DNA of 64,000 bases from Hyphomicrobiales bacterium (GCA_017305715.1 JAFKKG010000021.1:1-64000); one strand, 5' to 3'. Counted from the stretch's first letter, positions 1 through 8,172 are shown. Numbers and translations: made by a program. Notes: a model not told the origin generated them from the letters alone.

Positions 1-372
1 TTCCCTGCGCGATGGCTTTACGGCTTATAACGTGCTCTCCCCGGAGAACGGCTCTTTTGCCTCCGTCGCGCCCTGGGAAGTCAGACGCCTCCCAGGTGCA
101 TGGACGCCAGCAACGCGGCGTCAGGACCACACGTCTTCACCGTACGCTTTGGCCGCGCTCGTCTAGCGACAACCTCCACGTCCACCGCTCCCCGCCCAAC
201 GTCCGTGACGACGGCCGACGCCCTTCTGACCAGGGCGGGATGGGCAAGGTCGTAGCCCTGATTTGCCATTTCGGAAAAGCAAAATATTTTTTATTTTGGG
301 TCTTGACACGACTTCCGTAAATCGTAAGTCGTGATTTGCCCGTCGGGTTGAATTGTCGCAGGTGGATCGCAA
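1..372. repeat. Fragment of a dispersed Bradyrhizobium-type intergenic repeat
   Basis: This stretch has no convincing gene. Its wording (GATGGCTTTACGGCTTATAA near position 12, CTCTCCCCGGAGA, AGGACCACACG, and the AT-rich block AAAATATTTTTTATTTTGG near 281) matches from memory a repeat scattered through Bradyrhizobium genomes, often misannotated as short basic proteins. Both strands are open here for roughly 60-100 codons, but the predicted peptides are arginine-rich and have no plausible ribosome site. The left edge may lie outside the window. Confidence 0.6.
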
Positions 373-469
373 GATTACGCTTGCGCGCGAGGCGACACAG
401 TTGGGGGTTGATGGACGGCGATGGGTTTCGCTACGCTCTACCCCATCGTACCCTCCCTGGAGACATCCC

Positions 470-1393
470 ATGACCACCGCCCCCTACCCCGACGGCGCCG
501 GCTATGTCCGGGGACGGTATGTCCCGATCGCCGAGGCGACGTTGCCGGTGACGGATTGGGGGTTTACACGCTCGGACGTCGTCTATGACGTCGTGCATGT
601 GTTCAAGGGCGGCTTCTTTCGCCTCGCCGACCATCTCGACCGCTTCGAGCGCTCGATGGCCAAGCGCAGAATTCATCCGCCGGAAAACCGTGCCGCGATC
701 GAGGAAATCCTGCATCGCTGCGTGGCGCTGACAGGTCTGGCGGACGCCTATGTCGCGATGGTGGCTTCGCGCGGACGGCCTCGGATGATGGGATCGCGGC
801 GGCCGGCGGATTGCGAAAACCATTTGATCGCCTATGCGCTGCCCTGGATCGACGTGGTGCCCAAGGACGTGCAGGCGCGCGGCGCGCATGTGTTCGTCGC
901 CTCGACGCCGCGGGTGCCCGACGCCTCGGTCGATCCCACGGTGAAAAACTATCAATGGAACGACCTGACCTCCGGCCTGATGGAGGCGCATGATGCCGGT
1001 TTTGACACCGCGGTGCTGTGCGATGCGCAGGGTTTTCTGACGGAGGGGCCCGGCTTCAATATCTTCGTCGTCAAGGACGGAAAGGTGATGACGCCCGATC
1101 GCGGCAGCCTGCGCGGCATCACGCGGCAATCGGTGCTGGAATTATGCGCCGAGCTCGGCATCGAGGCGGCCGTGGCGCCGATCCCGCGATCCGCGCTCGA
1201 TCATGTCGACGAGGTATTTTTGGCGACGACCGCCGGCGGCGTCATGCCGGCGTCCCGCATCGGCGCGCGCATCCTCGGCAACGACCGGCCCGGACCGCTT
1301 TCGACGCGGCTGAAGGATACTTATTGGCGCAAGCACGATGAGGGCTGGCACCGTACCCCGGTGCGCTACCGGCTGGCCGAGGCCGGCGAATAG
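470..1393 (+). CDS. Class IV aminotransferase, resembling (R)-selective amine transaminases
   Basis: A PLP-dependent fold-type IV transaminase of 307 residues. The start at 470 is preferred over upstream in-frame codons because CTGGAGA lies about 7 bases upstream and homology begins there. The presumed Schiff-base lysine is K159 in DPTVKNYQWNDL, followed by LTEGPGFNIF and TPDRGSLRGITR and then the TTAGGVMP phosphate loop. The blocks DPTVKN-QW-DL, LTEG-GFNI and TTAGG-MP resemble, from memory, the Aspergillus/Arthrobacter (R)-amine transaminases more than standard IlvE. Amino acceptor and substrate cannot be read from sequence. Branched-chain or D-amino-acid aminotransferase would be the usual automatic name. 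It stands alone, with no operon partner. Confidence 0.88.
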   Translation: MTTAPYPDGAGYVRGRYVPIAEATLPVTDWGFTRSDVVYDVVHVFKGGFFRLADHLDRFERSMAKRRIHPPENRAAIEEILHRCVALTGLADAYVAMVASRGRPRMMGSRRPADCENHLIAYALPWIDVVPKDVQARGAHVFVASTPRVPDASVDPTVKNYQWNDLTSGLMEAHDAGFDTAVLCDAQGFLTEGPGFNIFVVKDGKVMTPDRGSLRGITRQSVLELCAELGIEAAVAPIPRSALDHVDEVFLATTAGGVMPASRIGARILGNDRPGPLSTRLKDTYWRKHDEGWHRTPVRYRLAEAGE

Positions 1394-1463
1394 AGCGGCA
1401 GACGGTCGTCACCGAACGGCGTATGACGCCGCAGCCTGTTATCGGGACGCGCACTGCCTTTCA

Positions 1464-1670
1464 TCATCCGCCCGCGTCATTGACACCCTTCGCCGATCGA
1501 TCGTCCTCTTCGCCGCTCTGAAGCGGAGGCTTGAACAAATTCGACGTGAGTTCGGCTTGTGCCACTCTTTCCCGGAGTGAAATCACCTCGGACATTTTTC
1601 GCAGGAGCATGTCGTTGGAGATGGTGCGCTGACGCGAGGTCCGGATTTTCCGACGTTTGAGTGGTCCCAT
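1464..1670 (-). CDS. Small basic hypothetical protein
   Basis: A 68-residue ORF starting MGPLKRRKIRTSRQ. The leader strand reads AGGGAGACATGTGA directly before the ATG, so GGGAG sits at a workable distance and supports the start. The first third is strongly basic and the middle (MLLRKMSEVISLRERVAQAE) is heptad-like, suggesting a short helix or coiled coil. No family was recognised. It lies downstream of, and on the same strand as, the small ORF at 1713-1916. A second overlapping frame on the same strand is less convincing. Confidence 0.5.
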   Translation of the reverse strand: MGPLKRRKIRTSRQRTISNDMLLRKMSEVISLRERVAQAELTSNLFKPPLQSGEEDDRSAKGVNDAGG

Positions 1671-1712
1671 TCACATGTCTCCCTGTCGAAAAGCCAACTG
1701 GAGAGCGGGAGT

Positions 1713-1916
1713 TCAAGCGTTAGCGAACAACTCGAGGACCACAAGGCACGATGCAATGGTCGCCGCGAATGACCATTCGGCGACGTCGACCAGCAGCGGA
1801 CGATGACGGCGCAGATGTCGCAACCACAGCCTGGCAGCCGCGCCGGCGTGCTTGAGCACGGGCTCCGTGGTCCAGTGATCGTGCGTGGCAGCCAGGGACA
1901 TCGTGAGCTGGGTCAT
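1713..1916 (-). CDS. Small hypothetical protein with a C-terminal hydrophobic helix
   Basis: A 67-residue ORF. The N-terminal half is His/Arg-rich (LWLRHLRRHRP), and the C-terminal part WSFAATIASCLVVLELF could form one membrane helix. No strong ribosome site is visible before the ATG, so both the start and the reality of the gene are uncertain. It would be read just ahead of the 1464-1670 ORF with about 42 bases between them. Confidence 0.35.
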   Translation of the reverse strand: MTQLTMSLAATHDHWTTEPVLKHAGAAARLWLRHLRRHRPLLVDVAEWSFAATIASCLVVLELFANA

Positions 1917-2283
1917 GCGTGCTTAACCGTGGCCGCCCCGAAATGTTGCAAATGCAGCCCTGCTATGCGGCCCCTTTCAGGCGGAACAAAATCGGCTGCA
2001 CCGTTCGATGATGTCCGGACGTCGCACTTTGCAACGCAACATCAATGGCAACCATGGGCGCTTTTTCAAATGCGGCGTCGTGCAACCAGACGTTCGCAGG
2101 TCGTCCATTGAAGGACCCGACGCGGGCATGCTGAACAAGCCGTTACCGTGACCGCTCAAATCCGAGCGCCGCCCCAACGGCATTTTCCATTTCTCTGCAC
2201 TAGCGTAGCCCGCGAACGCGGTGGAACCGGGTGGCACCCTGTCGGTGCGCGCCTTGCGACCCCGCGAACGGGGAAACGGGGAA
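1917..2283. other. Intergenic region without a convincing gene
   Basis: Open frames here on both strands look like shadows: their peptides are Arg/Pro/Ser-rich and unsupported by start signals. The last bases (GGGGAAACGGGGAAG) serve as ribosome site for the acyltransferase that follows. No hairpin or operator was recognised. Confidence 0.4.
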
Positions 2284-3486
2284 GTGGCTGAGATTGCAGA
2301 CACATCGGTGGTCCGTCGCGCATCGCAAGATGCCGGGCGTACGCGTGCACCGACAAAGCAGGTTCGTGCGCTGACGCCGCTTACCGACGTCTCCGCGACA
2401 AAATGGCGCGTGCTTTCGGAGCGCGCCGCCGAACCCAACGGCTATTACCTTCCCGAATGGGAATTGGCGGTGCAGGCCTCGGCGCGGGGCCGTACCGGCG
2501 TGTCTGCGCTCTCCGCCTGGAGCGATACCGGAAACCTGACCGGGCTGATGCCCGTCATTTCGATGTGGCGCGCGTACAAAACTCCGCTGCCCGTCCTCGT
2601 CAGCGCCGATCCCTATGGCACGCTGTCGACGCCGCTGCTCGACCGCGACCGCGCGGAAGACGCCGCCGCTGATTTGCTTGACGGCGCCCGGCAGGCCGGC
2701 GCCCACGCGCTGATCCTGCGCGACATGTCGCTCGACGGCGCCGCCCTGACGGCGCTTTCCGGGGTGCTGCGGCGCGACGGCATCACGCCCCGCGTGCTGC
2801 AATCGCATGTCCGCGCCGCCCTCGATGCGACCCTCGATGCCGAGCAATTGCTGCGTGAAGGGCTTGGCTCAAAGAAGCTCAAGGAACTCCGCCGCCAGCG
2901 CAACCGTCTCGCCGAGAGCGGCGAGGTTCGTTTCGAGGTCGCGCGCAGGCCCGCCGAGGTCAAGACCGCGATCGAGATCTTCCTGAACCTCGAAGCCAGC
3001 GGCTGGAAGGGCAAGCGCGGCACCGCGCTGGTGCAACACCCGGGCGACGCGACCTTCATCCGCCGCGCGACGCCTGATCTCGCGGCCACCGGCCAGTGCG
3101 AAATCGTGACGCTCCGGGCCGGCGAGACGCCGGTGGCGTCGGCGATCGTGCTGCGGCATCTGGATCGGGCGTTCTATTTCAAGCTCGGCGTCGACGAGCG
3201 GTTTTCGAAGTTTTCGCCGGGCGTGCAGCTCACGCTCGATCTGACCCGGCATCTGTGCGCGGACCCTGCGATTACGCTGGTCGATTCCACCGCCAATGCC
3301 GACCACCCGATGATCAACCCGATCTGGCGCGAACGCCTCGCGATCGGCGATGTGCTGATTCCGCTGCGACGGCACGATGTGGTCGCAACCCTAGCCCAGT
3401 CCGCATTGGCGCTGCGCAAGCTGGCCCGCGAGCCGGCGCGCCGCGCTATCCACCTGATCCGGAAACGCCAGGAGAAATCCTCATGA
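2284..3486 (+). CDS. GNAT-fold acyltransferase, BioF2/CelD-like (Acetyltransf_6)
   Basis: About 400 residues from the GTG at 2284, chosen because the purine-rich GGGGAAACGGGGAA abuts it; a longer GTG start at 2221 is possible. The middle and C-terminal half carry the pattern of the FemABX-like Acetyltransf_6 family: KKLKELRRQRNRLAESG, then ASGWKGKRGTAL, then VASAIVLRHLDRAFYFKLGVDERFSKFSPG, the last being the acyl-CoA-binding half. Such proteins act in exopolysaccharide, lipid or natural-product acylation; the substrate here is unknown. The stop overlaps the start of the JmjC-cupin gene in an ATGA arrangement, so the two are almost certainly co-translated. Confidence 0.8.
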   Translation: MAEIADTSVVRRASQDAGRTRAPTKQVRALTPLTDVSATKWRVLSERAAEPNGYYLPEWELAVQASARGRTGVSALSAWSDTGNLTGLMPVISMWRAYKTPLPVLVSADPYGTLSTPLLDRDRAEDAAADLLDGARQAGAHALILRDMSLDGAALTALSGVLRRDGITPRVLQSHVRAALDATLDAEQLLREGLGSKKLKELRRQRNRLAESGEVRFEVARRPAEVKTAIEIFLNLEASGWKGKRGTALVQHPGDATFIRRATPDLAATGQCEIVTLRAGETPVASAIVLRHLDRAFYFKLGVDERFSKFSPGVQLTLDLTRHLCADPAITLVDSTANADHPMINPIWRERLAIGDVLIPLRRHDVVATLAQSALALRKLAREPARRAIHLIRKRQEKSS

Positions 3487-4427
3487 ATATCCTTACGTCG
3501 GTCGCGCCGGTGATCACGGCCGACAATGAGGCACTGCGCCGCGACTTTCCGCTCAAACCGTTCGCGATCCGCCACCGACTGGCCGGCCATCCGCTTCTGA
3601 TGTTGCCGCGCATCGCGCAGCTCGCCGCCGAATTGCCGCGCGATCTGATCGAATATAATTCCGGCAAGGTCGCGATCAGCCAGGACCCCGACTCCATTCC
3701 CTCGGTCGATCTCGATCCGGTCGAGGTGGTGAAAAGCATCGAGAGCGCCGGCGCCTGGATGGTGCTCAAGCGCGTGGAGAATTCGCCGGAATACCGCCAA
3801 CTTCTGGAAGACACCCTGCTCTCGGTGGCGCGCGCCCGCGGCTTCAACAGCCTGGGCGAGGCCGGCTTCGAGCAGCTCGAAGGCTTTCTGTTTGTATCCT
3901 CGCCGAACTCGACCACGCCGTTTCATCTCGACAGCGAAGACAATTTCTTCGTGCATATCCACGGCGAAAAGTTCTTCACGATTTTTGACAATACCGACCG
4001 CGCCATCGTCGACGACGACGAAATCGAGCGTTCGATGACCAAGCATCGCAACCTGAAATATGACGAAAGCTTCGCAGCCCGCGGCAAGGAATTTCATCTG
4101 TTCGCCGGCGACGGCTGCTACGTGCCCTATCAATGGCCGCACTGGGTGCGCACCGCGGACAGTTTTTCGATCTCGATGGCGATCACCTGGAAGACGCGCG
4201 AGGTGCGCCGCCTCAACGACCTGCACTTCTTCAATTCGATGCTGCGCGGCCTGGGCTTGCCGCAGCAGCCGCCCGGCAAACAGCCGGCGCGTGATGCGCT
4301 GAAGCTCGCATTCTATCGCACCGTGACATCCGCGATCAAACCGCTCCGCGCCTCGATGGCGATGCGCCGCGTGCTGCGCCGCATCGCGCTCGGTAAGAAG
4401 GCGAATTATTATTTGAAGGGGGCGTGA
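3483..4427 (+). CDS. JmjC/cupin-like Fe(II)/2-oxoglutarate oxygenase family protein
   Basis: A 314-residue protein whose start overlaps the previous stop by four bases. The double-stranded beta-helix signature is clear: TPFHLDSEDNFFVHIHGEKFF gives the HxD metal pair, and the later segment FAGDGCYVPYQWPHWV supplies the distal histidine region with the tryptophan typical of cupin_8/JmjC hydroxylases. These enzymes hydroxylate amino-acid side chains or small molecules. The C-terminal 70 residues are basic and helical (ASMAMRRVLRRIALGKKANYY). Coupling to a GNAT acyltransferase suggests a two-step modification of one substrate, which is inference. Confidence 0.8.
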   Translation: MNILTSVAPVITADNEALRRDFPLKPFAIRHRLAGHPLLMLPRIAQLAAELPRDLIEYNSGKVAISQDPDSIPSVDLDPVEVVKSIESAGAWMVLKRVENSPEYRQLLEDTLLSVARARGFNSLGEAGFEQLEGFLFVSSPNSTTPFHLDSEDNFFVHIHGEKFFTIFDNTDRAIVDDDEIERSMTKHRNLKYDESFAARGKEFHLFAGDGCYVPYQWPHWVRTADSFSISMAITWKTREVRRLNDLHFFNSMLRGLGLPQQPPGKQPARDALKLAFYRTVTSAIKPLRASMAMRRVLRRIALGKKANYYLKGA

Positions 4428-4441
4428 GCTTGTTCCGCGGC

Positions 4442-4555
4442 TTCATCCTTCGAGACGCCGCTACGCGGCTCCTCAGGATGAGGTCCAGCAGTTGAGGACC
4501 TGCTCTCAGACCCTCATGGTGAGGAGCGCGGCAGCGCCGCGCGTCTCGAACCATG
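4442..4555. repeat. Intergenic palindromic repeat (CATCCTTCGAGACGC / CTCATGGTGAGGAGC type)
   Basis: CATCCTTCGAGACGCC with CTCCTCAGGATGAGG, and then CCTCATGGTGAGGAGCGCG with GCGCGTCTCGAACCATG, form interlocking inverted repeats between two convergent genes. A related copy (CCATGGTGAGGAGC to GTCTCGAACGCATG) lies at 63174-63219 in this window. Confidence 0.7.
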
Positions 4556-4589
4556 TGGCCCCGTCACACGCGGCGCAACTCGTTTCAAC

Positions 4590-5228
4590 TCACTTCAACG
4601 GCGAGTGCGGCGCGGGCAGCATGATGGTCGAGTGCATTTCTTCCAGGAAGCCCGGACCCTTGCCGAGGAATTCCTGCCAGATCGGATCCTTCATGGCGGC
4701 GCCACGCGCGGCGGCGCGGGCGTTCAGGTCCGGATAGGCCCAGATGTGGCAGGCTTCGTTGGGCTCGCCCGACTCGGTCTGCCAGAGCCCGACGATTTTC
4801 GAATGTTTTTCGCGCGCCGGCAGCACGGCGGTGAAGGCATCCAACCACTGCTTGAGGCCGCCGGCCGGCTTGCCGCGGTAGTTGCGCAGTTCATAGACGT
4901 TGCCGGCCGAGGCCGGGGCCACCGGCGGCCTGATCGCATTCATCAGCCGGACATTCTGCCGCAGCAGCAGCGGACGGATCAGCGGGATGTACTCGCTGTT
5001 CCAGCGCGGGTTCTTGGCGAGCTCGCTGCGCAGCTTGGCGCGCTCCTCAAAACTGTTGTAGCTCCACATGTGCAGGACCTGGTTGAGCGGACCTATTTCG
5101 GTCAGCCAGTAACCTTCGAGCTTGCCGTAATCGTTCTTGCGGATATCCGCCGACACGGTGCTCGCCGCTTTCACCATGTCGCCGAGCGTGCCGGGTCTTA
5201 CGGTGTAGGTCCTCAACTCATAGATCAT
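4590..5228 (-). CDS. NIPSNAP family protein, tandem domains
   Basis: A 212-residue cytoplasmic protein beginning MIYELRTYTVRPG, a classic NIPSNAP opening. The domain occurs twice: residues 1 to about 105 (with LEGYWLTEIGPLNQVLHMWSYNSFEERAKLR), then again from about 112 (VYELRNYRGKPAGG, with VGLWQTESGEPNEACHIWAYPDLNARAAAR). NIPSNAP domains have a dimeric alpha/beta-barrel ferredoxin-like fold and no assigned reaction. The gene is a single leftward unit, converging on the JmjC gene across a repeat. Confidence 0.9.
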   Translation of the reverse strand: MIYELRTYTVRPGTLGDMVKAASTVSADIRKNDYGKLEGYWLTEIGPLNQVLHMWSYNSFEERAKLRSELAKNPRWNSEYIPLIRPLLLRQNVRLMNAIRPPVAPASAGNVYELRNYRGKPAGGLKQWLDAFTAVLPAREKHSKIVGLWQTESGEPNEACHIWAYPDLNARAAARGAAMKDPIWQEFLGKGPGFLEEMHSTIMLPAPHSPLK

Positions 5229-5315
5229 GGGCTATCCTCACAGTTTCTTGGTTCTGTGAGGCTATCAGGGCACGAAAGCCACTTGCTGACAACTGCTGCC
5301 AGCTATGTTCTGGGC

Positions 5316-5522
5316 TCAAAGCTCTTGGTCCGAAACCTCCGCTAGTTTTGCCAGATGCCGCAGCAGCCCTTTCTTCAGGGGCTTGCTGCCATGAATGGGA
5401 ATTGACAGCCGCACGATACTGCCGCTCTTGCCATATATGTGATGACTGCCGCTAATCCGCAGCAACACCCAACCGCGCCGCTCGACGATACGAGCGAAGT
5501 CACGGCCAGATACGGATTTCAT
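5316..5522 (-). CDS. hicA: HicA-type mRNA interferase toxin
   Basis: 68 residues with the compact HicA/YcfA fold. It opens with SGRDFARIVERRGWVLLRISGSHHIY, including the conserved GSHH histidine required for RNA cleavage, and continues to IPIHGSKPLKKGLLRHLAKLA. The toxin start overlaps the antitoxin stop by four bases, the antitoxin being upstream. By family knowledge HicA cleaves mRNA when HicB is lost. The pair sits alone between NIPSNAP and a DsbA-like gene. Confidence 0.88.
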   Translation of the reverse strand: MKSVSGRDFARIVERRGWVLLRISGSHHIYGKSGSIVRLSIPIHGSKPLKKGLLRHLAKLAEVSDQEL

Positions 5523-5722
5523 GCAGGCAATTCCAGCATCCGTTCGACGCCGCCCGGCTGAGGCGGAGCAACTTCGATGGAAAGACAGCCTTCAATCGCC
5601 TCATGAAGATTCTGCATGAGTTCGTCCATGCTATCGCCTTGCGTAGCACAACCGGGAATAGCAGGGACCTCGGCCCAAAAGCCGCCCTCTTCAGCCTCGT
5701 GCACGACGATCTTGATCTTCAT
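5519..5722 (-). CDS. hicB: HicB-type antitoxin
   Basis: The start at 5722 (MKIKIVVHEAEEGGFWAEVP, 67 residues) is preferred over a frame extended 16 residues upstream because CGGAGACC lies just ahead of this ATG. The sequence has the partial RNase-H fold pattern of HicB: GGFWAEVPAIPGCATQGDSMDEL then NLHEAIEGCL. No separate DNA-binding domain follows, so this is the short HicB form. It should neutralise the HicA toxin encoded directly downstream. Confidence 0.87.
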   Translation of the reverse strand: MKIKIVVHEAEEGGFWAEVPAIPGCATQGDSMDELMQNLHEAIEGCLSIEVAPPQPGGVERMLELPA

Positions 5723-5789
5723 GAATGGTCTCCGAGGCCCAATTGTCGCGCGGATAGTCGGCAAACTCAAGCGCCGCAGCGCCGCCGCC

Positions 5790-6455
5790 CTATTCCGCTG
5801 CCTGCGCGTTGATTTCGCCGGAGACCTGGCGGATGGCGCGGGCGAGCTGGTCGGCGGGCTGGGCGCCGGAGACCGCGTATTTCTGCGCGAACACGAAGGT
5901 CGGCACGCCGGAGATGCCCTTCTCGGCGGCTTCCTGCGCCTGGCCCGAGATCAGGGCGACGTCCTCATCCGTCGCAAGGCGCTTGCGGATGTCGTCGGCA
6001 TCGAGCCCGATATCGGCGGCCGCCTGCACCAGCACATTGATGTCGGTGAGATCGCCGCCATCGCGAAAATACAATTCCATCAGCCGCTGCTTCATCTCGG
6101 CGGATTTGCCCTGCGCTTCCGCCCAGTGGATCAGCCGGTGACAATCGGTGGTGTTGGGCTGGCGCTTCACGAGCTCCGGCCGGTAGGTCAGGCCCTCCTC
6201 GCCGGCGGCCGTCACGACCCGCCCGGCGATCCCCTTGTAGGCCTCGACCGAGCCGAATTTGGTGGTGAGATATTCGTCGCGGCTGATGCCCTCGCGCGGC
6301 ACCCAGCTATTGAGGAAGAACGGCCGCCAGCGCACCTCGACCGGCACATCCGGCACCAGCGCCAGCGCGTTCTCGATCCGGCGCTTGCCGATGTAGCACC
6401 ATGGGCAGACCACGTCGGAGACGATGTCGATTGTCAGCGGTTTCAGGGTGCTCAT
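5790..6455 (-). CDS. DsbA-family thiol oxidoreductase, FrnE-like
   Basis: 221 residues with no signal peptide, so cytoplasmic. The thioredoxin-fold active site CPWC occurs in IVSDVVCPWCYIGKRR near residue 20, followed by the alpha-helical insertion and the cis-proline region GISGVPTFVF near residue 180. This combination defines the FrnE/2-hydroxychromene-carboxylate-isomerase-like branch of DsbA proteins, implicated in cytoplasmic disulfide chemistry. It is followed on the same strand by HicBA after about 70 bases, probably unrelated. Confidence 0.88.
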   Translation of the reverse strand: MSTLKPLTIDIVSDVVCPWCYIGKRRIENALALVPDVPVEVRWRPFFLNSWVPREGISRDEYLTTKFGSVEAYKGIAGRVVTAAGEEGLTYRPELVKRQPNTTDCHRLIHWAEAQGKSAEMKQRLMELYFRDGGDLTDINVLVQAAADIGLDADDIRKRLATDEDVALISGQAQEAAEKGISGVPTFVFAQKYAVSGAQPADQLARAIRQVSGEINAQAAE

Positions 6456-6533
6456 GGGGCCTCCTCGGGCTTCCGGAAGAGCCAGAGATAAGACCGGATC
6501 CGGACCCCGACAAGCCGCTATTTGAGCAAGGCG

Positions 6534-7355
6534 CTAGTTTAGATTTGCCGCGATTTCCCGCATCCGACGGGCGGTCGCATCGTCCGCCGGAAAGAACGTC
6601 TCCAGCGCCAGCTCCGACAGCGTGACGTCGACCGGGGTGCCGAAGATCATCGTGGTTGAAATAAAGCTCAGCACCTCGCCATTGAGCCGCAGCTTGAACG
6701 GGATCGCGACATTGTCCGATGAGAGCGGGCCCGGGCGCGCCGGCATCGGATAGGACTTGAGCTCGTGATAGAGTTTCAGCAACTCCGCGTCCGCAGTCGC
6801 CTCGCACTGATGGTGCAGCCGCTCCAGAAGATGGCTCGACCATTCGGCGAGATTGACGGTGCGCGACGCCAACCCTTCGGGGTGGAAGGCCAGCCGCAGG
6901 ATGTTGAAGGGCTGCCCCAGCAGATGCGCCGGGACGCCTTCCAGCAACGGCGCCACCATGCGGTTGGCGGTGACCAGATTCCAGTGCCGGTCATAGGCCA
7001 GCGCCGGATTTGGCTCATGCGCCTTCAGCACGAGATCGATCGCCGCGCGTGCCGATTTCAGCGCGGGATCATCCAGCGAGCGCTGCGGAAAGGCCGGCGC
7101 AAAGCCGGCGGCCACCAGCAGGACATTGCGTTCGCGCAAGGGCACCTCCAGGCGTTCGGCCAGTTTCAACACCATCTCGCGCGACGGCGCGGCGCGGCCG
7201 GTTTCGACGAAACTCAAATGCCGCGCCGAAATCTCGGCATCGCCGGCAAGGTCGAGCTGGCTGAGATGGCGGCGCTGCCGCCACTCGCGCAGGTGATCGC
7301 CGATATGGACGGGCCGGGGACGTTCGGATCTGGCCGTGGAAGCATGTGCGTTCAT
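6534..7355 (-). CDS. XRE-family regulator with MmyB-like ligand-binding domain
   Basis: 273 residues. An N-terminal helix-turn-helix spans about residues 20-80 (LREWRQRRHLSQLDLAGDAEISARHLSFVETGRAAPSREMVLKLAERL). It is followed by a MmyB/PAS-like domain (PALAYDRHWNLVTANRMVAPLLEGV, NILRLAFHPEGLASRTVNLAEW). Family members repress or activate adjacent genes in response to small ligands, reportedly fatty acids for some. It diverges from the small genes at 7457 and 7685; the 100-bp gap holds an ATTAC-N7-GTAAT inverted repeat. Confidence 0.9.
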   Translation of the reverse strand: MNAHASTARSERPRPVHIGDHLREWRQRRHLSQLDLAGDAEISARHLSFVETGRAAPSREMVLKLAERLEVPLRERNVLLVAAGFAPAFPQRSLDDPALKSARAAIDLVLKAHEPNPALAYDRHWNLVTANRMVAPLLEGVPAHLLGQPFNILRLAFHPEGLASRTVNLAEWSSHLLERLHHQCEATADAELLKLYHELKSYPMPARPGPLSSDNVAIPFKLRLNGEVLSFISTTMIFGTPVDVTLSELALETFFPADDATARRMREIAANLN

Positions 7356-7390
7356 GACCAGAAACCTACCATGCGAATTTCGTCGCTTCC

Positions 7391-7407
7391 ATTACCTGCC
7401 ACGTAAT
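7391..7407. promoter_or_regulatory. Candidate operator ATTAC-N7-GTAAT
   Basis: The inverted repeat ATTACCTGCCACGTAAT lies between the divergent XRE/MmyB regulator and the rightward small genes, 36 bases upstream of the regulator start. Position and symmetry fit an autoregulatory operator. This is inference only. Confidence 0.35.
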
Positions 7408-7456
7408 CGAATTGAGTCGCGAACCCGGCCATCGTCATGGGCACAGGAGATGACCC

Positions 7457-7654
7457 ATGCTGATGCTTTCCATTGTTCGAGCCCTGCACAATCTGGCGAT
7501 CTGGGCGCTGGCCCGGTCGCTCAACATGCCCGAACCGCTGGTGCACGACACCGGCGTTTTCGTGGTCGTGCAGGTGCAGACGATCGAGAGCAGGATCGGC
7601 AAGGCGCTGTGCCCGACGCGGCTGTTCCGTCAGCTCCGTTCCTGGTTCCGCTGA
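7457..7654 (+). CDS. Small hypothetical protein divergent from the XRE regulator
   Basis: 65 residues starting MLMLSIVRALHNLAIWALARSLN, with CAGGAGATGACCC before the start. The first half is an amphipathic or membrane-associated helix; the C-terminus is basic. No family recognised. It is followed after 30 bases by a membrane-protein gene with a strong ribosome site, so the two may form an operon under the divergent regulator. An overlapping frame (7473-7670) lacks a start signal. Confidence 0.5.
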   Translation: MLMLSIVRALHNLAIWALARSLNMPEPLVHDTGVFVVVQVQTIESRIGKALCPTRLFRQLRSWFR

Positions 7655-7684
7655 ACCCTCACCCCGCTAACCCAAGGAGAGACC

Positions 7685-8083
7685 ATGATCCATCCGTCCT
7701 CGTTTTTGAGCCGCGCTCTGCTCGCCGACGCCGTGTTCAGCGGCGTATCGGCGGTGGGGCTCACGCTCGGCGCCGGCGTGCTCGCGCCGTTCCTCAATCT
7801 GCCGGAAGCGCTGCTGCGCGAAACCGGGCTGTTTCTGATTGCCTATACCGCGCTGGTCGGCTGGCTCGGCACGCGGCCATCGGTGCTGCGGGCACTGGTG
7901 CTGCTGGTGATCGTCGGCAACGCCGCCTGGACGCTCGGCAGCATTGCTTTGCTGTTCTCGGGCGCGGTCTCCCCGAACCTGCTCGGCACGATAGCGGTCG
8001 TGGCGCAGGCGATCGCAACCGGCGTGTTCGCCGAGCTGCAATATATCGGCCTGCGCAAGAGCGGCGGCGTGGTGACGGCGTAA
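7685..8083 (+). CDS. Four-helix integral membrane protein, unknown function
   Basis: 132 residues preceded by AAGGAGAGACC. Hydrophobic segments at about residues 10-35, 45-65, 68-90 and 95-118 predict four membrane helices (for example VGLTLGAGVLAPFL and VLRALVLLVIVGNAAWTLGSIALLF), ending in a short polar tail. It resembles unnamed small membrane proteins found beside XRE/MmyB regulators. I can assign no function. Divergent transcription from the regulator suggests it is the regulated gene. Confidence 0.75.
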   Translation: MIHPSSFLSRALLADAVFSGVSAVGLTLGAGVLAPFLNLPEALLRETGLFLIAYTALVGWLGTRPSVLRALVLLVIVGNAAWTLGSIALLFSGAVSPNLLGTIAVVAQAIATGVFAELQYIGLRKSGGVVTA

Positions 8084-8099
8084 AGCCGCTATCATCAGG

Positions 8100-8172
8100 G
8101 CGAGCGAAGCGAAGCAATCCATCGCGCGGCAAGGCAAGTGTGGATTGCTTCGTCGCTTCGCGCCTCGCAATA
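8100..8172. repeat. REP-like palindrome (CGAAGCAATCCA / TGGATTGCTTCG)
   Basis: CGAAGCAATCCA is followed 19 bases later by its reverse complement TGGATTGCTTCG, flanked by GCGAGCGAAG and CGCTTCGCGCCTCGCAA. This is a widespread Bradyrhizobium-type intergenic element. Here it separates two convergent genes and could act as a bidirectional transcription brake. Confidence 0.7.

Noticed and set aside
5519-5770. Longer HicB start 16 codons upstream
   Set aside because: The ATG at 5722 has the ribosome site and matches the family N-terminus.
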